Origin: Stenotrophomonas indicatrix
GTDB taxonomy: Bacteria; Pseudomonadota; Gammaproteobacteria; Xanthomonadales; Xanthomonadaceae
Direction of reading: 5' to 3'
Assembly (NCBI GenBank): GCA_041545745.1
Contig: CP168152.1
Span: 2,912,001 to 2,976,000, forward strand
Length of the DNA stretch: 64,000 nt
Below, in pieces: positions 47,081-56,525 of the stretch. Each line of letters opens with the position of its first letter. Within the stretch, counting starts at the first letter, position 1. The notes below the pieces were generated by a model, which saw only the letters and a program-made list of their open reading frames with translations, did not search any database and was not told the origin of the DNA. Made by a program: the position numbers and the translations under genes.

Positions 47081-47983
47081 ATGAGCCCGCTCCGGGTCCA
47101 GCAGGTACGCCATGCCGAGGCCCACGTGGCCATCCACGACGTGCGCCAGCGGGTGTTCGTACAGGAACAGGGCATCGACGCCGCTCTGGAGCGCGATGCC
47201 CTGGACCCGGTCTGCGCCCACGTGCTGGCACTGGATGCCGACGGGCAGCCGGTCGGCACCGGGCGGCTGGCACCGGATGGCCGCATCGGCCGCATGGCGG
47301 TGCTGGCGGCGTATCGCGGCCACGGCATTGGCGAGGCCCTGCTTGAAGCACTGGTGCAGGCCGGGCGCCAGCTCGGCCTGGCCGAACTGCACCTGCATGC
47401 GCAACTGCCGGCACGCGACTTCTACGCCCGCCAGGGCTTCCTGCCGGAAGGCCCGGACTTCGAAGAAGCCGGCATTGGCCACCAGCAGATGCGGCGCCGG
47501 CTGCAAGCCGTTTCCGCCATCAACAGCCGCGCTGAAGCGGTGGCGATCACCACGGCGATCATCCATCGCGCCCGCCGCCGATTGTGGCTGCACAGCCGGC
47601 AGCTGGACCCCGGCCTGCTGGATGTGCCACCGGTGCAGACGGCCCTGCGCCGCTTCGTCACCGCCCGCCACGACAAGCAGCTGCGGGTGATCGTGCATGA
47701 CGCCGCAGCCATCGCCAGTGCCGGCGCGCCGCTGCTGGCGCTGTTCCAGCGCCTTCCCAGTGTGATCCAGTTCCGCGAGGTGGCCGATCCGATCGATCGC
47801 GCCCTAGCCTCGGCCTGCCTGCTCAACGATGCAGGCGACTTCTACTTTCGTCTCATCGGTCATCGCCTCGACGGCGAATCCGCAATCGCGCTGCCGGCAC
47901 GTTCACAGCCGTTCGAGCAGCAATTGCAGCGTGTCTGGGACCGTTCGCGCGAATGCAGCGAATTGCGCGCACTCGGCATCTGA
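47081..47983 (+). CDS. GNAT acetyltransferase with extra C-terminal domain
   Basis: A 300-residue two-domain protein. Residues about 1-145 are a GNAT fold with the acetyl-CoA motif MAVLAAYRGHGIGEALLEAL and the late FYARQGFLPEG strand-loop. Residues about 150-300 (SRAEAVAITTAIIHRARRRLW to the end) form a separate helical/alpha-beta domain that looks phospholipase-D-like but lacks an HKD motif. The target is unknown. The gene begins four bases after the roxA stop and is very probably co-transcribed with it. Confidence 0.87.
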   Translation: MSPLRVQQVRHAEAHVAIHDVRQRVFVQEQGIDAALERDALDPVCAHVLALDADGQPVGTGRLAPDGRIGRMAVLAAYRGHGIGEALLEALVQAGRQLGLAELHLHAQLPARDFYARQGFLPEGPDFEEAGIGHQQMRRRLQAVSAINSRAEAVAITTAIIHRARRRLWLHSRQLDPGLLDVPPVQTALRRFVTARHDKQLRVIVHDAAAIASAGAPLLALFQRLPSVIQFREVADPIDRALASACLLNDAGDFYFRLIGHRLDGESAIALPARSQPFEQQLQRVWDRSRECSELRALGI

Positions 47984-48070
47984 CCGCGACCGGTGCGCTC
48001 AACCTGTCTGGGACCGACACCGGGGGACGCCCGATGCCCTCCTTGCTGCCCCTTCGTGTCCGGATGGGGG

Positions 48071-48076
48071 TACAAT
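48071..48076 (+). promoter_or_regulatory. -10 box of the sucA-sucB-lpdA operon
   Basis: TACAAT, about 94 bases before the GTG of sucA, giving a leader of roughly 87 nt. No good -35 is visible. Confidence 0.45.
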
Positions 48077-48169
48077 TTGGCCGTTTGAACGCGCCCGTGC
48101 ATGGCTATTCATCTTCGTGCCGGGTCCTTCTGAAGCCATACCCCACAAAGCGAATCAGCACCCTCCATC

Positions 48170-51001
48170 GTGGACAATCAACTGAAGCAGTTTGCGCAAT
48201 CTTCGCAACTCGCCGGCGGCAACGCCTCCTATGTCGAGGACCTGTACGAGCAGTACCTGGTCTCCCCGGATAGTGTCGATCCCAAATGGAAAACCTACTT
48301 CGACGGCTTCAAGGGCCGCGAAGCAGGCGACATTCCGCACTCGGCCGTCATTTCCCATATCGCGGACGCGGCCAAGGATGCGCTGAAAGCAGGCACCGGC
48401 ACCGGTGCAGGCGATGAGCGCGAGCGCAATGTCGGTCGCCTGATCACCGCCTACCGTTCGCGTGGTCATCTGGACGCCCGCCTGGACCCGCTGGGCCTGG
48501 CCGCTCCGGTCAACACCCCGGACCTCGGCCTGCCCTTCCACAACCTGTCCGATGCTGACCTCAACAGCGAGTTCAGCACCGGCGGCGTGGGTGGTCAGCC
48601 GCGCATGAAGCTGCGTGACCTGCTGGCGCGCCTGAAGGCGACCTACACCGGCTCGATCGGTGCGGAGTTCATGCACATCTCCGAGGTCGAGCAGCGCCAG
48701 TGGATCTACAAGAAGCTGGAACTGGCCGGTGGCAACTACCAGCTGGACGCTGACACCCAGCGCCGTACGCTGGAGCGCCTGACCGCCGCCGAAGGCCTCG
48801 AGCGCTACCTGCACACCAAGTACGTCGGCCAGAAGCGCTTCTCGCTGGAAGGCGGCGACTCGCTGATCCCGATGATGGACACCATCATCCGCAGCGCCGG
48901 CAAGGATGGCGTCAAGGACGTGGTGGTCGGCATGGCCCATCGTGGCCGCCTGAACGTGCTGGTCAACACCCTCGGCAAGAACCCGCGCAAGCTGTTCGAC
49001 GAGTTCGAAGGCAAGTTCGAGCACGACGAGCACGCCTCGGCGGGCGACGTGAAGTACCACATGGGCTTCTCCGCCGACGTGGCCACCGAGGGTGGCCCGG
49101 TGCACCTGGCACTGGCGTTCAACCCGTCGCACCTGGAAATCGCCGACCCGGTGGTTGCCGGTTCCGTGCGTTCGCGCCAGGAGCGCCGCAAGGACACCGC
49201 GCGCAAGCAGGTGATGCCGATCCTGATCCACGGCGACGCGGCCTTCTCCGGCCAGGGCGTGGTCATGGAGCTGTTCCAGATGTCGCAGGCCCGCGGCTTC
49301 GCCGTGGGCGGCACCGTGCACATCGTGGTCAACAACCAGGTCGGCTTCACCACCTCCAATCCGCTGGACACGCGCTCCACGCGCTATGCCACCGACGTGG
49401 CGAAGATGATCGCCGCACCGGTGCTGCACGTGAACGGCGATGATCCGGAAGCGGTGGTGTTCGCCGCGCAGCTGGCCTTCGAGTTCCGCCAGAAGTTCGC
49501 CAAGGACGTGGTCATCGACCTGATGTGCTACCGCCGTTGGGGCCACAACGAGGCCGACGAGCCGGCGATCACCCAGCCGCTGATGTACCAGGTGATCCGC
49601 AAGCACGCCACCACCCGCGAGATGTACGCCGAGCAGCTGGAAAAGGCGGGCGTGATCGCCGCCGGTGCCGGCAAGGCGATGGTCGATGCGTACCGCGAGA
49701 AGCTCGATGCCGGTGAAGTGACCACCGAGCTGGCCAAGGTCGAGAAGACCCCGCCGACCAGCCCGCTGTTCGTTGATTGGCCCAAGCTGCTGGAAGGCAA
49801 GCTGTCCGATCCGGTGTCGACCAAGGTCGACAAGGACAAGCTGCTGGCACTGGCCAAGCTGATCAACACCGTGCCCGAAGAAGTGCAGCTGCACTCGCGC
49901 GTGTCCAAGGTGTACGACGACCGTCGCAGGATGGCCGCTGGCGAGATCCCGGGCGACTGGGGCTTTGCCGAGAACCTGGCCTACGCCACCCTGCTGGACG
50001 AAGGCAGTGCCCTGCGCCTGGTCGGCCAGGACGTCGGCCGCGGTACGTTCACCCACCGCCACGCGATCCTGCACGACCAGAAGACCGACAACTACTACCT
50101 GCCGCTGCGGCAGCTGGTGGATTCGCCGGAGAAGGCCACCATCATCGATTCGCTGCTCAGCGAAGAAGCCGTGATGGCCTATGAGTACGGTTTCTCGACC
50201 ACCGATCCGAACACCCTGTGCATCTGGGAAGGCCAGTTCGGCGACTTCGCCAACGGCGCCCAGGTGGTGATCGATCAGTTCATCGCTGCCGGCGAAGCAA
50301 AGTGGGGCCGCATTTCCGGCCTGACCCTGCTGCTGCCGCACGGTTATGAAGGTCAGGGCCCGGAACACAGCTCGGCGCGCCTGGAGCGCTTCCTGCAGCT
50401 GTGCGCGCTGGAGAACATGCTGGTGGTGGTGCCGTCGACCCCGGCGCAAGCCTTCCACATGCTGCGGCGCCAGCAGCACCTGACCACCCGCAAGCCGCTG
50501 GTGGTGATGTCGCCCAAGTCGCTGCTGCGCCACAAGCTGGCCGTGTCGACCCTGGACGAGCTGGCCAATGGCGAGTTCCAGCACCTGATCGGCGATGCCA
50601 ATGCAGATGCCAAGAAGGTCAAGCGCGTGGTGCTGTGCTCGGGCAAGGTCTACTACGACCTGCTGGAAGACCAGACCAAGCGTGGCCAGGACGACGTGGC
50701 GATCATCCGCGTGGAGCAGCTGTATCCGTTCCCGCGTGCGCTGCTGGCTGCCGAACTGAAGAAGTACGGCAAGGCCACCGACGTGGTGTGGACGCAGGAA
50801 GAACCACAGAACCAGGGCGCGTGGTACCAGATCCGCCACCACCTGCAGTTCTGCCTGGCCGATGGCCAGAGCCTGCACTACGCCGGTCGCGCACGTTCGG
50901 CTTCGCCGGCTGCCGGTCACATGGCTGACCACGTCCGCGAACAGCAGCAGCTGGTCGCCGATGCACTGGTCAACCCGTTCAACGACTCGTTCGCTGAATA
51001 A
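48170..51001 (+). CDS. sucA: 2-oxoglutarate dehydrogenase E1 component
   Basis: Thiamine diphosphate enzyme that decarboxylates 2-oxoglutarate and hands succinyl to E2. At 943 aa it matches E. coli SucA. The N-terminal SNASYVEDLYEQYLVS-like opening is NASYVEDLYEQYLVSPD; the core has VVVGMAHRGRLNVLVN, the ThDP-binding region IHGDAAFSGQGVVME with IVVNNQVGFTTS, and the C-terminal VWTQEEPQNQGAWYQI. The start is GTG at 48170 beginning VDNQLKQFAQ. A 39-base gap leads to sucB. Confidence 0.97.
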   Translation: MDNQLKQFAQSSQLAGGNASYVEDLYEQYLVSPDSVDPKWKTYFDGFKGREAGDIPHSAVISHIADAAKDALKAGTGTGAGDERERNVGRLITAYRSRGHLDARLDPLGLAAPVNTPDLGLPFHNLSDADLNSEFSTGGVGGQPRMKLRDLLARLKATYTGSIGAEFMHISEVEQRQWIYKKLELAGGNYQLDADTQRRTLERLTAAEGLERYLHTKYVGQKRFSLEGGDSLIPMMDTIIRSAGKDGVKDVVVGMAHRGRLNVLVNTLGKNPRKLFDEFEGKFEHDEHASAGDVKYHMGFSADVATEGGPVHLALAFNPSHLEIADPVVAGSVRSRQERRKDTARKQVMPILIHGDAAFSGQGVVMELFQMSQARGFAVGGTVHIVVNNQVGFTTSNPLDTRSTRYATDVAKMIAAPVLHVNGDDPEAVVFAAQLAFEFRQKFAKDVVIDLMCYRRWGHNEADEPAITQPLMYQVIRKHATTREMYAEQLEKAGVIAAGAGKAMVDAYREKLDAGEVTTELAKVEKTPPTSPLFVDWPKLLEGKLSDPVSTKVDKDKLLALAKLINTVPEEVQLHSRVSKVYDDRRRMAAGEIPGDWGFAENLAYATLLDEGSALRLVGQDVGRGTFTHRHAILHDQKTDNYYLPLRQLVDSPEKATIIDSLLSEEAVMAYEYGFSTTDPNTLCIWEGQFGDFANGAQVVIDQFIAAGEAKWGRISGLTLLLPHGYEGQGPEHSSARLERFLQLCALENMLVVVPSTPAQAFHMLRRQQHLTTRKPLVVMSPKSLLRHKLAVSTLDELANGEFQHLIGDANADAKKVKRVVLCSGKVYYDLLEDQTKRGQDDVAIIRVEQLYPFPRALLAAELKKYGKATDVVWTQEEPQNQGAWYQIRHHLQFCLADGQSLHYAGRARSASPAAGHMADHVREQQQLVADALVNPFNDSFAE

Positions 51002-51040
51002 CTCTCCCCCTATTTAGAAGACAAACCAGGAAGCTCCCGC

Positions 51041-52240
51041 ATGGCCACCGAAGTCAAAGCCCCGGTACTGCCCGAATCCGTCGCCGACGGCACCATCGCC
51101 ACCTGGCACAAGAAGGTGGGCGACGCCGTCAAGCGCGACGAAAACCTGCTTGACCTGGAAACCGACAAGGTCGTCCTGGAAGTGCCGTCGCCGGTCGATG
51201 GCGTGATCAAGGAAATCAAGTTCAAGGAAGGCGACACCGTCACTTCCAGCCAGGTCGTGGCGATCATCGAAGAAGGCGCCGTGGCCGCTGCACCGGCACC
51301 GGCTGCCGAAGAGAAGAAGGCTGAGGCCGCTCCGGCCGCTGCTGCTCCCGCCGCTGCCGCTGCTCCGGCCCCGGCTGCCAAGTCGGCTGCCGACGCACTG
51401 CCGCCGGGCGCCCGCTTCACCGCCATCACCGAAGGCGTGAACCCGGCCGACGTCGATGGCACCGGCCGTCGTGGCGCCGTCACCAAGGAAGACATCGTCA
51501 ACTTCGCCCGCAACGGCGGCGCCGGCAAGGCCGGTGGCGCACGTCCGGAAGAACGCGTGCCGATGACCCGCATCCGCAAGCGCATCGCCGAGCGCCTGAT
51601 GGAGTCGAAGAACTCCACGGCCATGCTGACCACCTTCAACGAAGTCGACCTGTCCAAGGTCTCGGCGGCGCGCAAGGAACTGCAGGACGAGTTCGTCAAG
51701 GCACACGGCATCAAGCTCGGCTTCATGAGCTTCTTCGTGAAGGCCGCCGCCAACGCGCTGCAGCGCTTCCCGTTGGTCAATGCCTCGATCGACGGCGAAG
51801 ACATCATCTACCACGGCTACTCGGACATCTCGATCGCCGTGTCGACCGAGAAGGGCCTGGTCACGCCGGTGCTGCGCAACGTCGAGCGCATGTCGTTCGC
51901 CGACATCGAAAAGACCATCGCCGACTACGCCAAGAAGGCCCGTGACGGCAAGCTGAGCCTGGAAGAACTGCAGGGCGGCACCTTCACCGTGACCAACGGC
52001 GGCACCTTCGGTTCGCTGCTGTCGACCCCGATCATCAACCCGCCGCAGAGCGCCATCCTCGGCATGCATGCCATCAAGGAGCGCCCGATCGCCCAGAACG
52101 GCCAGGTCGTGATCGCGCCGATGATGTACCTGGCGCTGTCCTACGACCATCGCATCATCGACGGCAAGGACTCGGTGCAGTTCCTGGTGGACATCAAGAA
52201 CCAGCTGGAAAACCCGGGCCGCATGCTGTTCGGCCTGTAA
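51041..52240 (+). CDS. sucB: 2-oxoglutarate dehydrogenase E2 (dihydrolipoyl succinyltransferase)
   Basis: E2 core of the complex, 399 aa. Residues about 1-75 are the lipoyl domain with the lipoylated K43 in [11 protein letters not shown]. An Ala/Pro-rich linker (about 85-115) leads to the E3-binding domain ([17 protein letters not shown]) and the catalytic domain, which carries the [11 protein letters not shown] motif with the catalytic His. The hairpin at 52252-52275 separates it from lpdA. Confidence 0.97.
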   Translation: MATEVKAPVLPESVADGTIATWHKKVGDAVKRDENLLDLETDKVVLEVPSPVDGVIKEIKFKEGDTVTSSQVVAIIEEGAVAAAPAPAAEEKKAEAAPAAAAPAAAAAPAPAAKSAADALPPGARFTAITEGVNPADVDGTGRRGAVTKEDIVNFARNGGAGKAGGARPEERVPMTRIRKRIAERLMESKNSTAMLTTFNEVDLSKVSAARKELQDEFVKAHGIKLGFMSFFVKAAANALQRFPLVNASIDGEDIIYHGYSDISIAVSTEKGLVTPVLRNVERMSFADIEKTIADYAKKARDGKLSLEELQGGTFTVTNGGTFGSLLSTPIINPPQSAILGMHAIKERPIAQNGQVVIAPMMYLALSYDHRIIDGKDSVQFLVDIKNQLENPGRMLFGL

Positions 52241-52251
52241 GAGACCTCCCG

Positions 52252-52277
52252 CCCCTCCGCGCCTGCGCGGAGGGGTT
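52252..52277. promoter_or_regulatory. Intercistronic hairpin between sucB and lpdA
   Basis: Perfect 10-bp stem CCCCTCCGCG/CGCGGAGGGG with loop CCTG, 11 bases after sucB and 28 before lpdA. There is no T run, so attenuation or RNA processing that adjusts E3 levels is more likely than full termination. Confidence 0.6.
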
Positions 52278-52303
52278 CTGGTAATGCAACAAGGACTATT
52301 TCA

Positions 52304-53740
52304 ATGGCTGAACAATTCGACGTCGTCGTCATCGGTGCCGGCCCGGCCGGTTACCACGCTGCCATCCGCGCAGCCCAGCTTGGCCTGAAGACCGCCTGCA
52401 TCGACGCAGCGCTGGGCAAGGACGGCAAGCCGGCCCTGGGTGGCACCTGCCTGCGCGTAGGCTGCATCCCGTCCAAGGCGCTGCTGGATTCCTCGCGCCA
52501 GTTCTGGAACATGGGCCACATCTTTGGCGACCACGGCATCAGCTTCAAGGATGCCAAGATGGACGTCGAAGCGATGGTTGGCCGCAAGGACAAGATCGTC
52601 AAGCAGTTCACCGGCGGCATCGCCATGCTGTTCAAGGCCAACAAGGTCGCCGCCTATTACGGCTTCGGCGAACTGCAGCCGGGCAACGTGGTCAAGGTCA
52701 CCCAGCATGACGGTTCGGTCGTCGAGCTGAAGGGCACCAACGTCATCATCGCCGCCGGTTCGGATTCGATCGAACTGCCGTTCGCCAAGTTCGACGGCGA
52801 GACCATCGTCGACAACGTCGGCGGCCTGGACTTCACCGAAGTGCCGGCGCGCCTGGCGGTGATCGGCGCCGGTGTGATCGGCCTGGAACTGGGCAGCGTG
52901 TGGAAGCGCCTGGGTTCGGAAGTGACCATCCTGGAAGCGCTGCCGGACTTCCTGGCGGCGGCTGATACCGAAGTGGCCAAGACCGCCGCCAAGGAATTCA
53001 AGAAGCAGGGCCTGGACATCCGCCTGGGTGCCAAGGTCTCCAAGGCCGAGGTGACCGGCAAGGGCAAGAAGAAGGAAGTCGCCCTGACCTACACCGACGC
53101 CGAAGGCGAGAAGTCGCTGGTGGTGGACAAGCTGCTGGTGGCCGTCGGCCGTCGCGCCGCCACCAAGGGCCTGCTGGCCGAAGGTACCGGCGTCAAGATC
53201 AACGAGCGTGGCCAGATCGAAGTCGACGCGCACTGCCACACCGGCGTCAACGGCGTCTGGGCGGTCGGTGACTGCGTGCGCGGCCCGATGCTGGCGCACA
53301 AGGGCTTCGAGGAAGGCATCGCGGTTGCCGAACTGATCGCCGGCCTGCCGGGCCACGTCAACTTCGACACCATTCCGTGGGTCATCTACACCGAGCCGGA
53401 GCTGGCCTGGGTCGGCAAGACCGAGCAGCAGCTGAAGGCCGAGGGCATCCCGTACAAGGCCGGCAGCTTCCCGTTCGCCGCCAACGGCCGTGCCGTGGCG
53501 ATGATCGAGCCGGCAGGCTTCGTGAAGGTTCTGGCCCACGCCGAAACCGATCGCATCCTGGGCATGCACCTGGTCGGCGCCAACGTGTCCGAGCTGGTGC
53601 ACGAAGGCGTGCTGACCATGGAGTTCAGCGGTTCGGCCGACGACCTGGCGCGCATCTGCCACGCCCACCCCTCGCTGTCGGAAGTGGTGCACGACGCGGC
53701 AATGGCCGTGAGCAAGCGCGCGATCCACAAGGCGAACTGA
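52304..53740 (+). CDS. lpdA: Dihydrolipoyl dehydrogenase (E3)
   Basis: FAD enzyme that reoxidises the lipoyl groups of E2 with NAD, 478 aa. The FAD motif VVIGAGPAGYHAAIRAAQL is at the start; the redox disulfide is C49/C54 in GGTCLRVGCIPSKALL; the catalytic His is in HAHPSLSEVVHDAAM near the end. The NAD-binding region has VIGAGVIGLELGSVW. It is third in the sucABlpd operon. Confidence 0.97.
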   Translation: MAEQFDVVVIGAGPAGYHAAIRAAQLGLKTACIDAALGKDGKPALGGTCLRVGCIPSKALLDSSRQFWNMGHIFGDHGISFKDAKMDVEAMVGRKDKIVKQFTGGIAMLFKANKVAAYYGFGELQPGNVVKVTQHDGSVVELKGTNVIIAAGSDSIELPFAKFDGETIVDNVGGLDFTEVPARLAVIGAGVIGLELGSVWKRLGSEVTILEALPDFLAAADTEVAKTAAKEFKKQGLDIRLGAKVSKAEVTGKGKKKEVALTYTDAEGEKSLVVDKLLVAVGRRAATKGLLAEGTGVKINERGQIEVDAHCHTGVNGVWAVGDCVRGPMLAHKGFEEGIAVAELIAGLPGHVNFDTIPWVIYTEPELAWVGKTEQQLKAEGIPYKAGSFPFAANGRAVAMIEPAGFVKVLAHAETDRILGMHLVGANVSELVHEGVLTMEFSGSADDLARICHAHPSLSEVVHDAAMAVSKRAIHKAN

Positions 53741-53750
53741 TCCATCTGAT

Positions 53751-53774
53751 GGTGCCGGCCGCTGGCTGGCATCC
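53751..53774 (+). repeat. Degenerate SMAG-type palindrome
   Basis: GGTGCCGGCCGCTGGCTGGC with one arm mismatch; a worn relative of the GCCGGCC type units at 43406 and 54893. It lies between lpdA and its terminator. Confidence 0.5.
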
Positions 53775-53784
53775 CCGGATGCTG

Positions 53785-53812
53785 AAAACCCCGCCTCGGC
53801 GGGGTTTTTTGT
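53785..53812 (+). terminator. Rho-independent terminator of the sucAB-lpdA operon
   Basis: AAAACCCCGCC/GGCGGGGTTTT stem with a 2-base loop, followed by a T run, 44 bases after lpdA. Confidence 0.93.
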
Positions 53813-54017
53813 TGCACGATGACTGCAGCACAAGGGCGGAGCCCATTGGCACTCGGCGCGTGGCAGGCAAGCGGTGTCACCCTCGCCCTCACACGGGCGT
53901 CGACCTCCAGTGCTGTAGGCTCAGCCCTGAGGTCGCGTTGCATCGCCAAGCCACGGATGCGCGACAGGTGGTGCTCCCGCACCTGCTCGTGGGGCTGCTC
54001 AGACAGTGGAGATCTCC

Positions 54018-54254
54018 ATGGAAAACGAACGAATCGAGACCCGGGGCGAAGATGGCCGCAGGGTGTTGGTGTTCAAGTTCTGGCCGCACTTTGACGCAAC
54101 GATTCTTCCCGGCACAAGCCTGGTCGAAGGCCTGCCGAGGTATGCGCTGGCAAACGGCAATTCCGTAACCTTCAATGGCGTGGATTTCGAAATCGCCGCT
54201 ACCGGCGAAGAGCTGGTCCGGTCGTTGGCCATCGGGCGACCGCCATCGGGCTGA
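54018..54254 (+). CDS. Small orphan protein, function unknown
   Basis: A 78-residue soluble protein with no recognised family, no signal peptide and no cysteine. GGAG lies 6 bases before the ATG at 54018; an in-frame GTG at 54006 would add four residues. The sequence ENERIETRGEDGRRVLVF then GNSVTFNGVDFEIAATGEELV suggests a small beta-rich fold. It is alone, 200 bases after the lpd terminator and convergent with the next gene. Confidence 0.6.
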   Translation: MENERIETRGEDGRRVLVFKFWPHFDATILPGTSLVEGLPRYALANGNSVTFNGVDFEIAATGEELVRSLAIGRPPSG

Positions 54255-54293
54255 TTCATCTGATGCTGCTTGACCGAAGATCGGCATCCTGCT

Positions 54294-54554
54294 TCAACGC
54301 TGCTGCGGGGTCCGTTTCCGGTCCGTGGCGTCCAGCTCTGAAGGATCGTCACAGATGCGGTGCTGGGCGATCACCTCACCCACTTTCCATTCCTTCACCA
54401 CCCGGCAGCGTTCCTTGCCGGCGTCCTTGTCGGTCGCTTTGATTTCCGCCTTGCCGGCAGGGTGCTGACGCTCAAGGTAGGCCGATAGCGGTTGCTTGGC
54501 CCAGACCGGCGCCGCCATCAGCAGCGCCAGCGTCGCGATGGCAAGCGGCCTCAT
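54294..54554 (-). CDS. Small secreted protein, function unknown
   Basis: An 86-residue protein with a clear signal peptide (RPLAIATLALLMAAPVWA, cleavage after residue 19). The mature part is about 67 residues, with two Cys (AGKERCRVVKEW and HRICDDPSELD) that could form a disulfide in the periplasm. It overlaps the upstream membrane protein gene by four bases, so the two are translationally coupled. Confidence 0.7.
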   Translation of the reverse strand: MRPLAIATLALLMAAPVWAKQPLSAYLERQHPAGKAEIKATDKDAGKERCRVVKEWKVGEVIAQHRICDDPSELDATDRKRTPQQR

Positions 54555-54769
54555 GCCGTCACCACGCCGCGGCCACCGCCCAGCAGGCGTGCCGGCAGCA
54601 TGAACAGTGCATGCAGGAAGGCGAACAGCGCCGAGAACGTGATGCCGACCAGGCGGAACGGCAGGCTCAGCAGCCATACGAACGGCCAGGCGATCAAGGC
54701 GAGGATCGCCAACGGCCAGCACAGCACGAACAGCAGGCACCACACACCGAGCGCGAACAAGGTCTTCAT
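54551..54769 (-). CDS. Small two-helix membrane protein, function unknown
   Basis: A 72-residue protein, almost entirely hydrophobic: about residues 2-35 (LFALGVWCLLFVLCWPLAIL and on) and 38-62. A GGGAG site lies about 6 bases before the ATG. It ends in LLGGGRGVVTA and overlaps the next gene's start by four bases. No family recognised. Confidence 0.7.
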   Translation of the reverse strand: MKTLFALGVWCLLFVLCWPLAILALIAWPFVWLLSLPFRLVGITFSALFAFLHALFMLPARLLGGGRGVVTA

Positions 54770-54892
54770 CACAGGCTCCCTTGGCGGCACCCCGCCGCCT
54801 GTCGTCACCTTGGCGCCCTGCTCCGACCCGGGCAAACGGTTTGCGACGAAACCCGGCTGGGGGCGATGAAACCGGTGGTGCCGCCGGTTCAA

Positions 54893-54919
54893 TGGTTGCC
54901 GGCCAGCGGCCGGCACTAC
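54893..54919 (-). repeat. SMAG-type palindrome, GCCGGCC type
   Basis: GGTTGCCGGCCAGCGGCCGG followed by CACTACC, the same type as the dimer at 43406-43480. It lies just downstream of phoD. Confidence 0.8.
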
Positions 54920-54935
54920 CCCGCCGCAAGCGGGT

Positions 54936-56525
54936 CTACACCGGCACTGCGCCAGGACGGCCGTGGCTCACCTGGAACCGGGCGGCAGTGCGAACCTCGG
55001 CATCACGCCGCAGCACACTGTCGGCGAAGCGCAGTTCCGCGTCCACGGTCTGTCGGTTCAACTGCAGCTTCCACCAGCCACGCCGGTCGCCATCGAAGTA
55101 CCGGATGTGCGGATTCTGCGGGATCGACGGGCCGTAGTACGGGCCATACGGGGTGTCATCGCCACCGCTGCTGATCGCCGGGGCGATGAACTCGGTGGCG
55201 ATCACCGGCGCGTCCGCGGCATCGAAATCCAGCTTCAGGTCATTGACGAACGTGGAGTGCCAGTCGCCGCCCAGCACGATGGCGTTGCCCTGCCCCCCGG
55301 CCTGCATCGCCTGCAGCAGGCGCTTGCGGGCGGCCGGGTAGCCATCCCAGGCATCGTTCCAGAAGCGTTCGCGCGGCGTGCCCTGCTCCAACCGCAACTG
55401 CGCCATCAGCAGCTGCTGCACCACCACGTTCCAGCGTGTTCCCGCCGCGGCCGCCATCGACTGCGCGAACCAGGCCTCCTGCCCCACGCCGAGCATGCTC
55501 ATGCGCGGATCCAGCGCCGCTTCACAGCGTGGCGATTCGCCGACGCCACAGGGATTGGCCGGACGGAACTGACGGCAATCCAGCAGCGTCAGCTGGGCCA
55601 GGTCGCCGTAGCGCAGGCGGCGGTGCACGCGCAGGCCACCGTTGCCGGCCGGCGTGCTACGCATCGGCAGGTGTTCGTAGAACGCGCGATACGCAGCGGC
55701 GCGGCGAACGATGAAGTCCTCGGTCGGTACGTCGCTCTTTTCCGGATGGATGCCGGAATAGTCGTTCTGCACTTCGTGGTCGTCCCAGATCACCGCGAAG
55801 GCGTGCGCGGCGTGCGCGGCCTGCAGGTCCGGGTCGAGCTTGTACAGCGCGTACTGGTCGCGATAACGCTCCAGGCTGAGCGTTTCACCGCTGAAGCGCT
55901 GTGCATCCAGCGTGCTGCCACGCGCGTTCTGCAGCGGGCTGTATTCGTACAGGTAATCACCGGCATGCAGCACCAGATCGACATCGCTGCGGGCGATATC
56001 CGCCAGTACCGGGTAGTAGCCGCTGTTCCAGGCCTGGCAGGTGCACAACGCCAGCCGCAGCTGCTGCAGCTGCGCATCCGGCATCGGCGCGGTGCGGAAA
56101 TGCCCGACCGGACTCTCCTCGCCACCGTCGCAGGCGAATCGATAGTAGTAATCGCGCCCTGGACGCAGGCCGGTCACTTCCACGTGCACCGAATGGGCCA
56201 ACTCCGGCACGGCCGCCGCCACGCCACGCTGCACCAGCCGTCGCATCGCCGGATCTTCGGCAATGAACCAGCGCACCGGGATCGCGCGCGACGGCATGCC
56301 ACCGCCGTTGAGGGGGTCCGGTGCAAGACGCGTCCACAGCACCGCACCCTGCGGATCCGGATCACCCGCGGCGATGCCGAGGGTGAACGGATCGCGCCCC
56401 AGTCGCGGCCGCGGACCGGTGGCGGCTATGCCGGGCATGGCCGCCAGTGCGATCGCCGCTCCGGTCCCCTGCCAGGCCAGGCGCAGCAGACGACGGCGGG
56501 TTTCCGGATCGGCGATGCGCTTCAT
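54936..56525 (-). CDS. phoD: Alkaline phosphatase D family protein
   Basis: Secreted metallophosphodiesterase/phosphatase of the PhoD family, 529 aa. The N-terminus has a twin-arginine-type signal (RRRLLRLAWQGTGAAIALAA), so it is probably exported folded by Tat. The PhoD blocks are visible: FTLGIAAGDPDPQGAVLWTR, VLHAGDYLYEYSP, FAVIWDDHEVQNDYSG and VLGGDWHSTFVNDLK. It overlaps the TonB receptor stop by one base, so the pair acts as an operon, plausibly for phosphate-ester scavenging. Confidence 0.93.
   Translation of the reverse strand: MKRIADPETRRRLLRLAWQGTGAAIALAAMPGIAATGPRPRLGRDPFTLGIAAGDPDPQGAVLWTRLAPDPLNGGGMPSRAIPVRWFIAEDPAMRRLVQRGVAAAVPELAHSVHVEVTGLRPGRDYYYRFACDGGEESPVGHFRTAPMPDAQLQQLRLALCTCQAWNSGYYPVLADIARSDVDLVLHAGDYLYEYSPLQNARGSTLDAQRFSGETLSLERYRDQYALYKLDPDLQAAHAAHAFAVIWDDHEVQNDYSGIHPEKSDVPTEDFIVRRAAAYRAFYEHLPMRSTPAGNGGLRVHRRLRYGDLAQLTLLDCRQFRPANPCGVGESPRCEAALDPRMSMLGVGQEAWFAQSMAAAAGTRWNVVVQQLLMAQLRLEQGTPRERFWNDAWDGYPAARKRLLQAMQAGGQGNAIVLGGDWHSTFVNDLKLDFDAADAPVIATEFIAPAISSGGDDTPYGPYYGPSIPQNPHIRYFDGDRRGWWKLQLNRQTVDAELRFADSVLRRDAEVRTAARFQVSHGRPGAVPV

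Noticed and set aside
54839..54935. A gene in the gap between phoD and the small membrane protein gene
   Set aside because: The frames here are short, run through a SMAG palindrome and have no ribosome-binding site.
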